Source: Chromatiales bacterium (lineage in GTDB: Bacteria; Pseudomonadota; Gammaproteobacteria; Chromatiales; Chromatiaceae). From it: a DNA stretch of 64,000 nucleotides. The stretch lies in NCBI GenBank assembly GCA_028284585.1, contig JANQRK010000110.1:62001-126000 (forward strand). Reading direction: 5' to 3'. Of the stretch, positions 27,865-37,246 are shown piece after piece. Each line of letters starts with the position of its first letter. Position 1 is the stretch's first letter. Both the position numbers and the translations under genes were made by a program. The notes beneath the pieces were generated by a model. That model saw only the letters and a program-made list of their open reading frames with translations, did no database searches and was not told where the DNA came from.

Positions 27865-28242
27865 ATGTTTGACCGAATTATGGTGGTCGACGATCAAGAA
27901 GCTGATCAAATGTTGGCGAAATACGCAATTCGCGCCTACAGCCCAGCTATTGAAACTATCTTCGCCTACGATGGCGTTGAAGCCTTAGAGGTCCTTGCAG
28001 GTCTGGAGCATGCACCCGACGTTATTTTTCTCGATATCAACATGCCGAGGATGAATGGTTTCGAATTCTTGGATATTTATAGTACGGGCAGTGAAGAAGC
28101 GCCTGTTGTTGTCATGCTGACCTCTTCCGACCAGGAAAAGGACCGATCCAAGTGTGCGGAGTACGACAATGTGACTGGCTATGAAATTAAACCTATCAGT
28201 GTGGAGGTATTGCAGAAATTGGACGAGAAACTTTCGTCCTAG
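27865..28242 (+). CDS. Single-domain response regulator (CheY-like)
   Basis: The 125-residue protein is a receiver domain only: acidic pair VVDDQE near residue 8, phospho-acceptor Asp57 in IFLDINMPRMNG, Thr/Ser at MLTSSD and Lys109 in EIKPIS. With no output domain it must act through protein contact or as a phosphorelay intermediate. It follows the histidine kinase by 15 bp and is almost certainly its target. The pair is enclosed by inverted MITE copies. Confidence 0.9.
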   Translation: MFDRIMVVDDQEADQMLAKYAIRAYSPAIETIFAYDGVEALEVLAGLEHAPDVIFLDINMPRMNGFEFLDIYSTGSEEAPVVVMLTSSDQEKDRSKCAEYDNVTGYEIKPISVEVLQKLDEKLSS

Positions 28243-28296
28243 GGAAGCTGAAAACAGACTAACGAGACAAAGGAGTCAGTACCGAATGGCGTTTAC

Positions 28297-28490
28297 TCAA
28301 GGGGTCCTCGAAAAATGCCATCCATGGCGTTTTTCTCCACGGAAAGGCCAAATCGCGGTTTTTACCTTTCCTTCATTTTCAATCACTTGTCGTGATCGAC
28401 AATGGCAGCACTTCCCTGTGCCGCTCGGGCACCTCCATTTTTAGAGGTGCCCTCAAGGGAATCTCGATTTGTCGAGGTACCCTTGAGCTT
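28297..28490 (+). repeat. MITE-like element, copy 2, with an extra flanking palindrome
   Basis: Bases 28297-28460 match 42230-42387 along about 155 bp, with identical blocks such as CCTTTCCTTCATTTTCAATC and ACTTGTCGTGA. Ends are imperfect inverted repeats: GGGTCCTCGAAAAATG and, in complement, GGGCACCTCTAAAAATG. Orientation is opposite to copy 1. Directly after it 28452-28487 forms CTCAAGGG...CCCTTGAG with an inner CTCGA/TCGAG stem. No ORF is present between the response regulator and bchO other than this. Confidence 0.75.
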
Positions 28491-28546
28491 CTTTCTGAGG
28501 GTTTGGCGAGTCCGATCTCTGGGAACACTCAATAAGTAATCCAACC

Positions 28547-29461
28547 TCATCCTACCCCGGCATCGCTCGCGATCGACTCGATCAAGTCGGCAAACAACCC
28601 GGGATCCTCTTCGTGCCCGAGATGACCCAGGCCGGGGATCCGCCGGACCCGCGCAGTCGGCAGATGACGTGCGACACGCTGCGCCTCAGCTGGCGGTACC
28701 GTACGATCGTTTTCGCAGGCGACCAGGTGCAACGGCGTCTCGAGCCGCGGTAGCTCCCGCGCAAAAGCCGCCAGATCCCAGTTCGCCATCATGCGCAAGG
28801 CCGCAGCGACGTGTTTTGGTGAGCTCACCAATCGATGATAGTACGCGACCTCCTGGACCGGCAGGACAGAACCCGTCTCTTCGACCAGGCGCTCGACTCG
28901 GCGGCGGTCGCCGGCACCCCAAGCAAACAGCGTCGGCACCAACGGCAGCTTGGCCAGCACCTTAGCGGCTGGTGCAAAAAACTGCCCGGCCAGGCCGCTT
29001 AGCGGCAACAATGCCCCATTGAGGCTCACCACACCGGCCGGTGCAATGCTGCCGTCGATACACATCCGCGCCAGAATGGCCGCGCCGGCCGAGTGCCCTA
29101 CGACTAGTGTCGGCACCAAAGCGAGTTCATCGACCACGGCCGCCAGGACGCGTGCCATACCCGGCAACGAGGACTGTTGGTGTGATCCGGTATCGGTGAA
29201 ACCATGCCCGGGCAGATCGACCGCGACCGGTCGAAACCCGCGTTCCGCCAATCGCGGCAGCATACCGGCCCAGGAGTGGGCCGACGCACCGGTGCCGTGT
29301 ACTAAGAGGATCGCCGGACCACTTCCCAGGTCCTGCACATGCCAGCGCAACCCGCCAGCGGTTAGAAACCGGCTGGCCGCGGCATTTGGCCAACTGTCAG
29401 CGTCACGCGACCACAGCAGATCGCCAGACCCGGAATCGCCGTCTGGGCCGGCTATTGGCAT
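28547..29461 (-). CDS. bchO: BchO, alpha/beta hydrolase of the Mg-chelatase operon
   Basis: BchO is the alpha/beta-hydrolase-fold protein encoded with Mg-chelatase subunits in phototrophic proteobacteria; its exact role is not settled. The 304-residue product has the oxyanion HGTGASAHSW motif, nucleophile elbow VGHSAGAAI with the catalytic Ser, and the final His in PGLGHLGHEEDP. It follows bchD by 45 bp in the order bchI-bchD-bchO. Confidence 0.92.
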   Translation of the reverse strand: MPIAGPDGDSGSGDLLWSRDADSWPNAAASRFLTAGGLRWHVQDLGSGPAILLVHGTGASAHSWAGMLPRLAERGFRPVAVDLPGHGFTDTGSHQQSSLPGMARVLAAVVDELALVPTLVVGHSAGAAILARMCIDGSIAPAGVVSLNGALLPLSGLAGQFFAPAAKVLAKLPLVPTLFAWGAGDRRRVERLVEETGSVLPVQEVAYYHRLVSSPKHVAAALRMMANWDLAAFARELPRLETPLHLVACENDRTVPPAEAQRVARHLPTARVRRIPGLGHLGHEEDPGLFADLIESIASDAGVG

Positions 29462-29506
29462 ATCTTACCTGCCGACCACCAACTGACCCGGCCTAAGAGC
29501 GGCGCG

Positions 29507-31339
29507 CTACGAACCCGCATCGGCCGACCGGCCGGCGCCCCGACCGACCTCCTGCACCGCCCGCGATAGTGTCTGCGCATCGGCATGCGGCAGCGGCAGG
29601 TAGGTCGCGTACATCGCCTCGGCCAGTCGCTCAGCATTGACATGCGGGCGCGGCGAGGTATCGATGACCATGCAACGCACACCGGCAACGCGCAGCGCCG
29701 CGGCCGCTTCCAAGGCCTCGTTGAAGGCCTGCTCGCGTCCCTGGGTGCCGTCCAGCGCGATGTTCGCGCGGCCGTCGGTGAGCATGATCACAGTCGGTGT
29801 GCCGCCGCGCCGCAAGGCCACATCGCTCAGCATCATCGCAGCGTCGACCCCAGATGCCAACGGCGTGCCTCCGCCACCGGGCAATGCCGCCAGGCTGCGC
29901 TTGGCGCGCACCAGGGAGCGGGTCGGTGGGAGCAGGAGTTCGGCGGTGTGCCCGCGAAAGGCGATCAGCGCGACCTGGTCGCGTCGCACATAGCAATCGG
30001 CCAATAACAGTTCGACCGCGCCCTTGGCCTCGGCCAGCCGGTGCAATGCAGCCGAGCCGGACGCATCGACGACAAAGATCGTGGTCGTCTCGGAGCGCTG
30101 TTTGAAGCGAGCGACGCGGAAATCATCACGATTCACCAGCACGCGCGGCGCGCTGCCCGCTGCTCGCCCGCGCATTGCGTCATGACGCCTGGACCGCCGC
30201 AGGCCTTGCCAGGGTGCCGCGGCGCGCAGCGTATCGATCAGGCTGAGGCGAGCGCCCGTGCGTGGATCACCGCGCATTGAACCCATGGGTCGACCGCGCA
30301 AATGGCTGCGCTGTAGGGTCCCGGATTTGCCCGCGGTCTGCGCCCGTCGCATGGTCTTACCCGCCGCCTTGATCCGGGCCAGTAGATTGGCCGGAATCGC
30401 CGCCAGGGTGGCCTCGAGTATCCGGTCCTCCAGCTCTTGGCCATCGAGCGGCTCCGCGCTGTCTTGGGCATCCGTATCCTCGGGTGGCGGCTCGCTCTGG
30501 TCAGGCGGGGGCGGGTCCTGCGGCATTTGATCGTCGGTCTCTTCCGGGATGGGCAGCATGGTCGCTCGCGGGGCCAGCACTAGTCGCGCGGCGATCACCA
30601 AATCGGCCTCTTCGACCTCGACACGATCGTGCAGCGCAGCCGAAATCCTAGCCACCCGGGCCGCTAGCATGCTGGGGCGTAGCGAGGCGATACCCAACGA
30701 TTGGGCGACACCGCACAGGCGCCGCAGTTGGTCCTCACCGATGGCTATCCCCGGCAATCGAGCACGGGCGCTTAGAACCGCCGCCGGGTCGAAGTCCACG
30801 CCACCAACATCGTGGATGCCGAGTGACCTTAGATCGATGCACAAGGCTAGCCGGTCCGCAAGCACCGGTGAGAGGTGTTCTTCGTCACCCAGGGATTCAT
30901 CGAGCGCCACGACGCCAATCTCTGCCGCGGTGCGCCGACTCAATCCGTCGCGTTCCAAGACGATCTCAGCGAAATCGATCGCCGCGGCGAGATGCGCCAC
31001 GGTGGCGCGCGCCGCGCGCTCCGCCATCGCCAAGACCAAGACACCACCCGTGCTCTCGACCAACAGGCCCCTCTCGGCGACCGGATGCCCAGCACTCAAG
31101 GTCGCCGTCAGGTCGAGACCACCCAGCAAACGGCCCACCGTAATGTGCAGCGGGACCCGCCGCATTGGCTGTTCCGCCGGGAGCAGCTCACGCAGCCGCT
31201 CCAACCAGATGTCCCTTACCGGGCCAGGCATACCACGCAGCACGACCCCGCCCAGCACGGCCGGTGCAACCGCACACAAGGCCGCTCCTAGCTCGGCATC
31301 CGCCCAGCAAGGTGCGACCTCGGCCGACACATCGGTCAT
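29507..31339 (-). CDS. bchD: Mg-chelatase subunit BchD
   Basis: BchD forms a double-ring platform with BchI that drives Mg insertion into protoporphyrin IX by BchH. The 610-residue protein has an N-terminal AAA+-like domain without a usable Walker A, an acidic Pro/Glu/Asp-rich linker around residues 265-305, and a C-terminal VWA (integrin-I) domain with the metal site VDASGSAA and GGGGTPLASG. The ATG overlaps the bchI stop by four bases. Confidence 0.95.
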   Translation of the reverse strand: MTDVSAEVAPCWADAELGAALCAVAPAVLGGVVLRGMPGPVRDIWLERLRELLPAEQPMRRVPLHITVGRLLGGLDLTATLSAGHPVAERGLLVESTGGVLVLAMAERAARATVAHLAAAIDFAEIVLERDGLSRRTAAEIGVVALDESLGDEEHLSPVLADRLALCIDLRSLGIHDVGGVDFDPAAVLSARARLPGIAIGEDQLRRLCGVAQSLGIASLRPSMLAARVARISAALHDRVEVEEADLVIAARLVLAPRATMLPIPEETDDQMPQDPPPPDQSEPPPEDTDAQDSAEPLDGQELEDRILEATLAAIPANLLARIKAAGKTMRRAQTAGKSGTLQRSHLRGRPMGSMRGDPRTGARLSLIDTLRAAAPWQGLRRSRRHDAMRGRAAGSAPRVLVNRDDFRVARFKQRSETTTIFVVDASGSAALHRLAEAKGAVELLLADCYVRRDQVALIAFRGHTAELLLPPTRSLVRAKRSLAALPGGGGTPLASGVDAAMMLSDVALRRGGTPTVIMLTDGRANIALDGTQGREQAFNEALEAAAALRVAGVRCMVIDTSPRPHVNAERLAEAMYATYLPLPHADAQTLSRAVQEVGRGAGRSADAGS

Positions 31340-32364
31340 GCGTCAAATAGCTCCGCGAGTGCGCGATCGACTCGAGTACTCGAGCCGGACTCGTCGAGCG
31401 GATCGCGTCGCAAGCGGTGGCGCAGCGCCGACGGGGCAACCCGCCTGAGATGCTGATCGGTAACCGCCGTTTTGCCCTCCAAGCTGGCCAATGCACGCGA
31501 CGCCCGAATCAATGTCAATTCGCCACGCAGGCCGTCGGTACCCAGGCTCATGCACAACTGAGCAGCCAATTCGACTATCTCTGGCGGCACCTCGACGTCG
31601 TCCAAATGTTCACGCGCCTTGGCGAGACGCCGCCGTACCTGGCCATCTTTGCGCTTCCATTTATCCATGAAGGCCCTGTTATCGCGCTCGAAGGTATCCC
31701 GCGAGGTCACGATCTGGACGCGTGTATCCAAATCCTCGGGCGTCGTGACCTCGACCGAAAGACCAAAGCGGTCCAGCAACTGAGGACGCAGCTCACCCTC
31801 CTCCGGGTTGCCGCTCCCAACCAATACGAATCGTGCCGGATGCCGAATGCTCAGCCCCTCGCGTTCGACCACGTTCTCGCCAGACGCCGCCACATCGAGC
31901 AACGCGTCCACCAAATGATCCTCGAGCAGGTTGACCTCGTCGATGTATAAAAAGCCGCGATGGGCGCGCGCCAATAATCCGGGCTCGAAGGCCTTCTCAC
32001 CCTGACTCAGGGCGCGCTCCAGGTCGAGCGCGCCGATCACGCGATCTTCGGTCGCCCCGAGCGGCAGGTCAACAACAGGCACTGGGACAGAACGCGTCTT
32101 GGCCGCTGTATCGGACGGCTTTCCGTCACAGTGTTCGCACAGCATCGGACGGTCGGTGTCCGGGTCACAGTGGTAGGGACAACCCGCGACTATGGACATC
32201 TTTGGCATCAGCGCGGCCAACGCGCGGATCGCTGTCGACTTGCCAGTGCCCCGATCACCGAACACCAACACGCCGCCAACCGAATGATCGACGGCAGCGA
32301 TCAACAGGGCGAGTTTCATTTCTTCCTGACCAACGATGGCCGAAAAGGGAAAAGGCAATGACAT
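31336..32364 (-). CDS. bchI: Mg-chelatase ATPase subunit BchI
   Basis: BchI is the AAA+ ATPase of Mg-chelatase. The 342-residue protein has Walker A GDRGTGKST (residues 36-44), the Cys-containing insertion CPYHCDPD...CEHC typical of BchI, Walker B FLYIDEVNLLEDH and sensor residues in VGSGNPEEGELRPQLLDRFG. First gene of bchIDO on the minus strand. No TGT-N12-ACA pair was found upstream, unlike the crt and bchC promoters. Confidence 0.96.
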   Translation of the reverse strand: MSLPFPFSAIVGQEEMKLALLIAAVDHSVGGVLVFGDRGTGKSTAIRALAALMPKMSIVAGCPYHCDPDTDRPMLCEHCDGKPSDTAAKTRSVPVPVVDLPLGATEDRVIGALDLERALSQGEKAFEPGLLARAHRGFLYIDEVNLLEDHLVDALLDVAASGENVVEREGLSIRHPARFVLVGSGNPEEGELRPQLLDRFGLSVEVTTPEDLDTRVQIVTSRDTFERDNRAFMDKWKRKDGQVRRRLAKAREHLDDVEVPPEIVELAAQLCMSLGTDGLRGELTLIRASRALASLEGKTAVTDQHLRRVAPSALRHRLRRDPLDESGSSTRVDRALAELFDA

Positions 32365-32483
32365 CTGTTGTTTTACACCCCTGGTGCGACACCACTACCG
32401 ATCGGTGTCTAACCTTGCTCTGATTGTTATCCTGATTCGTTGAGCGGTGCTCGGCTGGCGGACCCATCCGAGCACGGCACAAA

Positions 32484-33446
32484 TCACAGGCGTGCTTTTT
32501 TACGCGTCGCTAAACATAAAGACAAGTCGGTTGACGGCGGAGCAGTGGCGACTTTAGCACTTGGGGTCGCCGAGTCTGCGCTGATCGGGCCAGCCAGTTC
32601 ACTGGCTGACTTGGACAGAGCCGATTGGCAATCCACCCCAGTCAGCAACATCTCGGTCGCCCAAACGGCCCAATCGATAATCTCCTCACGCACCAGATTT
32701 CTACTGGTGACGGGCCGCGGGGCCGATTCACAGAGCATGCGACAGAGCGCATCGGTCGGTGTCTCGAAGTCACAATGGGTCGCCCCCGCTATCCGACGAG
32801 TCTGTGCTTGGGGCGCAGCCATGTACACCTCGAGCCCATTATTATATGCATTGCATTGCGCCGGTTCACCGACCAAGCCAAAGATCGGCTTATACAACTC
32901 GGCCGCGGCACGCACTCCCAACTCGGATCGCTCTACCAAGTCGAGCGCCAAGACCCCAACGGCATCCGGGTCGAGACTCGCAGCGATCAACGCCGCCAGG
33001 CCACCTGCCGAGAATCCCGCATACAAGACCCTGGGCACCCCGACCCTGCGCGCCAACAAGCGCATATCATCGCCGTTCTGCCGATGGGCACCGTCCCACA
33101 GTCGCATATTGCAAAAATCCAAGGTCGCAGTGGGTATCCCACGCCCCGCCAAACGCGTGGCCAGACCGGCCATACGCTCCTTGCTGCGCATAAAACCATG
33201 GGCCAATACAACCCGCACCTGAGTCTGCCCGCTGTGCGGACGATGTACGACGTAGTCCAGGTCGCAGCCGGTCGCAGAGCGGATACTGCCCTGTTCTATC
33301 ACGACGTTGGCAGTCTCCCCCGACGCCTTGTCGTCGCGCGGCAGGCCACTGATACTCTGACAGCCGGTGAGCACCAGGAGCGACCAGATTAAGGACGCGA
33401 TAGGCCGGCCCCTGCAGCGCCACCCCGGTGCTCCCGGCGGCGCCAT
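32484..33446 (-). CDS. Predicted lipoprotein alpha/beta hydrolase
   Basis: This 320-residue protein has a signal peptide with lipobox LTGC at about residues 27-30, so it should be anchored to a membrane facing the periplasm. The fold markers are VLAHGFMRSKERM and the nucleophile elbow GFSAGGLAAL. The substrate is unknown. The start at 33446 gives a proper signal peptide with GAGGCGG upstream; longer frames to 33635 overlap the divergent gene at 33525. The C-terminal ~50 residues are Ser/Ala-rich and unconserved. Confidence 0.7.
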   Translation of the reverse strand: MAPPGAPGWRCRGRPIASLIWSLLVLTGCQSISGLPRDDKASGETANVVIEQGSIRSATGCDLDYVVHRPHSGQTQVRVVLAHGFMRSKERMAGLATRLAGRGIPTATLDFCNMRLWDGAHRQNGDDMRLLARRVGVPRVLYAGFSAGGLAALIAASLDPDAVGVLALDLVERSELGVRAAAELYKPIFGLVGEPAQCNAYNNGLEVYMAAPQAQTRRIAGATHCDFETPTDALCRMLCESAPRPVTSRNLVREEIIDWAVWATEMLLTGVDCQSALSKSASELAGPISADSATPSAKVATAPPSTDLSLCLATRKKARL

Positions 33447-33524
33447 CGGCGATGATTCCGCCTCGGATCGGGCCAGGTTAATGCTAGGATGGGGCGGTCT
33501 TGAAGTAATCCGAGGCATTTCGTT

Positions 33525-34466
33525 TTGTACAGCGTGAAGACCGGCGGCAGAGTTGCAGAGCCTGACAATCGATCTGAACAAGTTGGTCAGGGCCCAAAAC
33601 ACGACTTGCCAAAAGCAATCGACGCCCCGTATCAAGAGATCGAAACCACGTCGGCCGGGCGCCTAGGCTTCTACGCCAATACCGAAAATGCTGGGCGACC
33701 ACTGATCCTGCTGCATAGTATCAATGCAGCACCTAGTGCGATTGAAATCAAGCCCTTATTCGATCATTACCGCAGCAAACGCCCGGTCTATGCACCAGAC
33801 CTGCCAGGCTTCGGACGCTCGGAACGCCGCAACCGATCCTACAAGCCAACCCTATTCGCCGATGCCTTAAACGAATTTGTCAGCCGTGTCGTCGATCAGC
33901 CGGCCGACGTCGTCGCCTGCTCGTTGACCGCCGAGTTCACCGCGCGCGCAGCCCTGCTGGCGCCGGACCACTATGCATCGCTGGTATTTATCTCGCCCAC
34001 CGGTCTGAGCATCCGCCGACCGCCCAGCGGCAAATCCGCCGATGGCATGATGGCCATGTATCGCGTGCCGCTGCTCAGTGACGGCCTATTCAAACTTCTC
34101 ACCAGCAAGCTGAGCATAGGCTTTTTCCTCAATCGATCTTTCGCCGGCGAGACGCCAAGAGATCTCATCGATTACGCCTACAGTTCAGCGCGTCAACCAG
34201 GCGCGAAGTACGCGCCCTTCTATTTCCTGTCGATGAAGTTGTTTACACCCGATGCACTGGAGACGCTGTATCGCCCCTTGCAACTACCAGTGCTGGTTTT
34301 GTATGACCACGACCCGAACATTTCCTTCGATCGACTCGATGAACTACTCAACCGGCGGCCCAATTGGCGCGCGGCGCGCATTGAGCGAACCTTCGGGTTA
34401 CCCCATTGGGAGTGCTTACAGCCGACCATCACGGCCATGGATTCCTTCTGGCAGGGCGAGCCCTAG
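33525..34466 (+). CDS. Alpha/beta hydrolase family protein
   Basis: The 313-residue protein starts with TTG, which has GAGG about 10 nt upstream. Hydrolase landmarks: LILLHSINAAPSA (oxyanion loop region), APDLPGFGRSERR, and VVACSLTAEF at the nucleophile elbow, where the usual GxSxG is altered to ACSLT. The acid may be in LVLYDHDPNIS and the His in GLPHWE. No signal peptide. It starts almost back to back with the lipoprotein hydrolase gene. Confidence 0.75.
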   Translation: MYSVKTGGRVAEPDNRSEQVGQGPKHDLPKAIDAPYQEIETTSAGRLGFYANTENAGRPLILLHSINAAPSAIEIKPLFDHYRSKRPVYAPDLPGFGRSERRNRSYKPTLFADALNEFVSRVVDQPADVVACSLTAEFTARAALLAPDHYASLVFISPTGLSIRRPPSGKSADGMMAMYRVPLLSDGLFKLLTSKLSIGFFLNRSFAGETPRDLIDYAYSSARQPGAKYAPFYFLSMKLFTPDALETLYRPLQLPVLVLYDHDPNISFDRLDELLNRRPNWRAARIERTFGLPHWECLQPTITAMDSFWQGEP

Positions 34467-34488
34467 TCAGCCCTGGTCGTTTACGGCA

Positions 34489-34833
34489 TCAGCCCGTACG
34501 CGGCGTCCAAGCAGTGCACCACCCCCGAGCATTCACTGCTTTGCCGGGGAAGATCGTGCAGGCAACCCAGTCACCTCCACCTTCGGAGAACCGGCAGCTG
34601 CTGCAGAACTGCTGCTCGGCAGCGATTCCGGCCTTGTCTCCCCGCTTGGCCTGGGTCGCATCGTGTCGGTACTTCAAACCCGCGGCAATGGGATCGTCTT
34701 CCAAGACCTGCGGCACTTCCGCCGCCCGGCCGTGCCCCGAGCCAAACAAAGCACCCACGGGCACCGCCACCGCCGCCCCGACGATCACTTTGAGGGCTTG
34801 TCGGCGTCTCAAACTGGCTGGTCTGTTTACCAT
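34489..34833 (-). CDS. hip: High-potential iron-sulfur protein (HiPIP)
   Basis: HiPIP is the periplasmic [4Fe-4S] electron carrier that reduces the tetraheme PufC in many purple sulfur bacteria. The 114-residue precursor has a twin-arginine signal (LRRRQALKVIVGAA) and the four ligand cysteines at 77, 80, 92 and 106 in the pattern C-x2-C...VAC...GWC. It ends convergently 22 bp from the hydrolase gene. Its presence supports a cyclic electron path HiPIP to PufC. Confidence 0.93.
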   Translation of the reverse strand: MVNRPASLRRRQALKVIVGAAVAVPVGALFGSGHGRAAEVPQVLEDDPIAAGLKYRHDATQAKRGDKAGIAAEQQFCSSCRFSEGGGDWVACTIFPGKAVNARGWCTAWTPRTG

Positions 34834-35293
34834 GTGGCACCCTACTCATGAATTTGCCAAACGTCTGTTTCAGGTTTTTTGTCGCTACGGCTAAGTGCGG
34901 CTCGGTGTCGATCCTCTGACCAGGGCACGGAAAAGTGCGCTGCACCGAAGAATGCGCGATTCCTCCAAAAACGGCGGCTGGACTCAAGCAGTATGCCCAC
35001 AAATATCCAAGCCATAGCCCGTCGCTCTTGCTGGGTTCTTGGCCTCGGATCAGCACCCAGACTATTGTTTAAGAGTGCTGTACATCCCACAACTGCCTCT
35101 CGTTGCCTAGCAAGGCAGTATCGCTAGAGAATGTGAAACAGGTCCGGTCATCGACCTGGGTACAAGGTCCCGGTTCGGGCCCTCGCGCGTTTGTGGGACT
35201 GCAGACTGACCCCTGGCAAGCTATCTTCATGCCGCCTTGCTAGGTGGTAACCTAATCTGCCGATCGCGCGCCGTCACTAAACCGGGCATCGAA
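34834..35293. other. Gene-free stretch between HiPIP and modA
   Basis: About 460 bases without a supported gene. Open frames on both strands near 34842-35127 lack ribosome sites and motifs. The hip promoter must lie here, but I do not see a convincing -35/-10 pair. Confidence 0.4.
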
Positions 35294-36040
35294 GTGCAAG
35301 GGTTTCTGCTATCAAAAACCATCATCCTGCTACTGTGCCTGATGGCCCAGAATCCTGCGCTCGCCGCCAAAACCACGCTGGCAGTCGCAGCCAATTTCAC
35401 TGCACCGATGAAGGAACTGGTGCGTCAGTTCGAGGAGCAGACCGGACACCAAGCCGTCGTGAGCTATGGTTCGACCGGTAAGCTGTATGCGCAAATCCAA
35501 AATGGCGCCCCATTTGACATCTTTCTGGCGGCCGACCAGCAGCGTCCGCAACGGGTGCATCAGGCCGGACTCGGGCAGGCGCCCAAGACCTATGCAATCG
35601 GGCGATTGGTGTTGTGGAGTAGAGACCCCGGCCTAATCGCTGGGGATAGCGACGTCCTGGCCCGTGGCAACTTCAGTCGTGTTGCAATCGCCAATCCGAA
35701 GACCGCCCCCTATGGCGCCGCCGCGATGCAAATCATCGAAGCGCTCGGCCACGCGCAGCGGCTAGCGGCGAAACTGGTCCGCGGTGACAACATCGCACAG
35801 GCCTATCAATTCGTAATGAGCGGCAATGCACAACTCGGCTTCGTGGCGGCATCCCAGGTACAAGGCTCGGGCACCGGCTCGCGCTGGGTTCCCCCAACGT
35901 CCTTGTACGCACCCATACGCCAGGACGCGGTGTTGTTGAACCGCGGTAGAGACAATCCCGCTGCGCAGGCCTTCATGGAATTTCTCGACGGCCCTGCCGC
36001 CCGTCGAGTCGCCGACCGGTATGGTTATGCCCGCGAGTAG
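35294..36040 (+). CDS. modA: Molybdate ABC transporter substrate-binding protein ModA
   Basis: ModA binds molybdate or tungstate in the periplasm. The 248-residue product has a signal peptide ending NPALA, then TLAVAANFTAPM, VVSYGSTGKLYAQI and GAPFDIFLAAD, which form the oxyanion pocket, and IANPKTAPYGAAA. The GTG at 35294 opens a clean signal peptide; a TTG at 35237 would add 19 residues. No modB or modC follows, so the permease must be elsewhere or this is an orphan. Confidence 0.88.
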   Translation: MQGFLLSKTIILLLCLMAQNPALAAKTTLAVAANFTAPMKELVRQFEEQTGHQAVVSYGSTGKLYAQIQNGAPFDIFLAADQQRPQRVHQAGLGQAPKTYAIGRLVLWSRDPGLIAGDSDVLARGNFSRVAIANPKTAPYGAAAMQIIEALGHAQRLAAKLVRGDNIAQAYQFVMSGNAQLGFVAASQVQGSGTGSRWVPPTSLYAPIRQDAVLLNRGRDNPAAQAFMEFLDGPAARRVADRYGYARE

Positions 36041-36074
36041 CCCAAGCGGAATCAGCACGGCGGCAACCCTGACC

Positions 36075-37136
36075 TCAAGGGGTTCGGTCGCGAGGGAGCG
36101 AAGGCTGCTCGCCATCTGATAACAAGCTGGGGTTGTCTGCTAACCAGTCATCCACCGCCAACGCAAAGGCCTCCGGACATTCCTCATGAGGCACATGACC
36201 GCAACCCGGCAGCACCCGCAGCGAGGCGCCGCGAAGCTGCGTCGCAACCCGTTGACTGTCCTCGAGCGGGACCAAACGATCGGCGTCGCCGGCCACCACC
36301 AATATGGGTAGCTGTAACTCACTCAGGCGTTCCTCGACGTCGACCGGGGTGCTAAGTGAGCGATTGAGCATCTCAGCCCACGCGAGGTCCCAGTTCAGCG
36401 TCTGGGTATGCAGCGCAGCGAGCCGCCGCCGCTCGGGTGTGATTCGTGCAGGGTCGGCGTAGCTGCGCTCGAGCAAGGCCGCACCTTCGCCGAGTCGCCG
36501 AGCCAAATACAAACTCAGGCGGCGCAGGGGCAAGGATTCGGCAAGCCCCCTTGGCAGCACCGGTCGACGCACGACCACCCATGGGGCACTCAGGACCAAA
36601 CCACTCACCCGCTCCGGCGCCGCAAGGGCGAGCTCTAGGGCCAGGGTGCCGCCGGATGAATTACCCACCAACACGACACGATGCAACCCGATTCGGTCCA
36701 TGAGCGCGAGCACCAGTGCCACCGCCGACTCGCGCGAGTAGGGATTCGTGCCTTGCCAATCGCTTGGCGCCAATTTGGCACTCAGACCATAAGGAATCAA
36801 ATCCATGGCTACTGTCCGCCCGTACGAGGCAAGGCGATCCAGTTGCGGCGCCCAAGTAAAGGCATTGAAGGTGAACCCATGCAACAACACGAAGCCCGTG
36901 CCCGGCGTACCGCGTGCCGACGCGCTCTCTAGGTAGTGCACCTCCACCCCATCGGTGCCGATAAACGGCAAGGTCACAAACCGGCTGTGTTCTGACGCAA
37001 AGACCCGCTTGGGGCAATCGGATGCACGAGACGCCGGATCGATCGACCAGATCGCCACCAGGACAGCGATGACCAGTGTCACGCATAACGCAGCGATACC
37101 GATCGATAGTTTGCCGACGAGCGATGCGGTCTTCAC
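36075..37136 (-). CDS. Membrane-anchored alpha/beta hydrolase
   Basis: The 353-residue protein has an N-terminal transmembrane segment (about residues 8-30) and a periplasmic hydrolase domain: VLLHGFTFNAFTW, nucleophile elbow VGNSSGGTLAL and terminal PGCGHVPHEECP. It resembles the epoxide-hydrolase/BphD branch; substrate unknown. It converges on modA. Confidence 0.8.
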   Translation of the reverse strand: MKTASLVGKLSIGIAALCVTLVIAVLVAIWSIDPASRASDCPKRVFASEHSRFVTLPFIGTDGVEVHYLESASARGTPGTGFVLLHGFTFNAFTWAPQLDRLASYGRTVAMDLIPYGLSAKLAPSDWQGTNPYSRESAVALVLALMDRIGLHRVVLVGNSSGGTLALELALAAPERVSGLVLSAPWVVVRRPVLPRGLAESLPLRRLSLYLARRLGEGAALLERSYADPARITPERRRLAALHTQTLNWDLAWAEMLNRSLSTPVDVEERLSELQLPILVVAGDADRLVPLEDSQRVATQLRGASLRVLPGCGHVPHEECPEAFALAVDDWLADNPSLLSDGEQPSLPRDRTP

Positions 37137-37246
37137 GGCAAGCTGAGTTTGGTAGCGAGGTCGCCTAGCAGTGTTTTGATAAGTAGCTGCGGCAACAGCA
37201 ACATCGGGCCAGGATCATTGGACACGGGATGGCCAACACCAATGGC

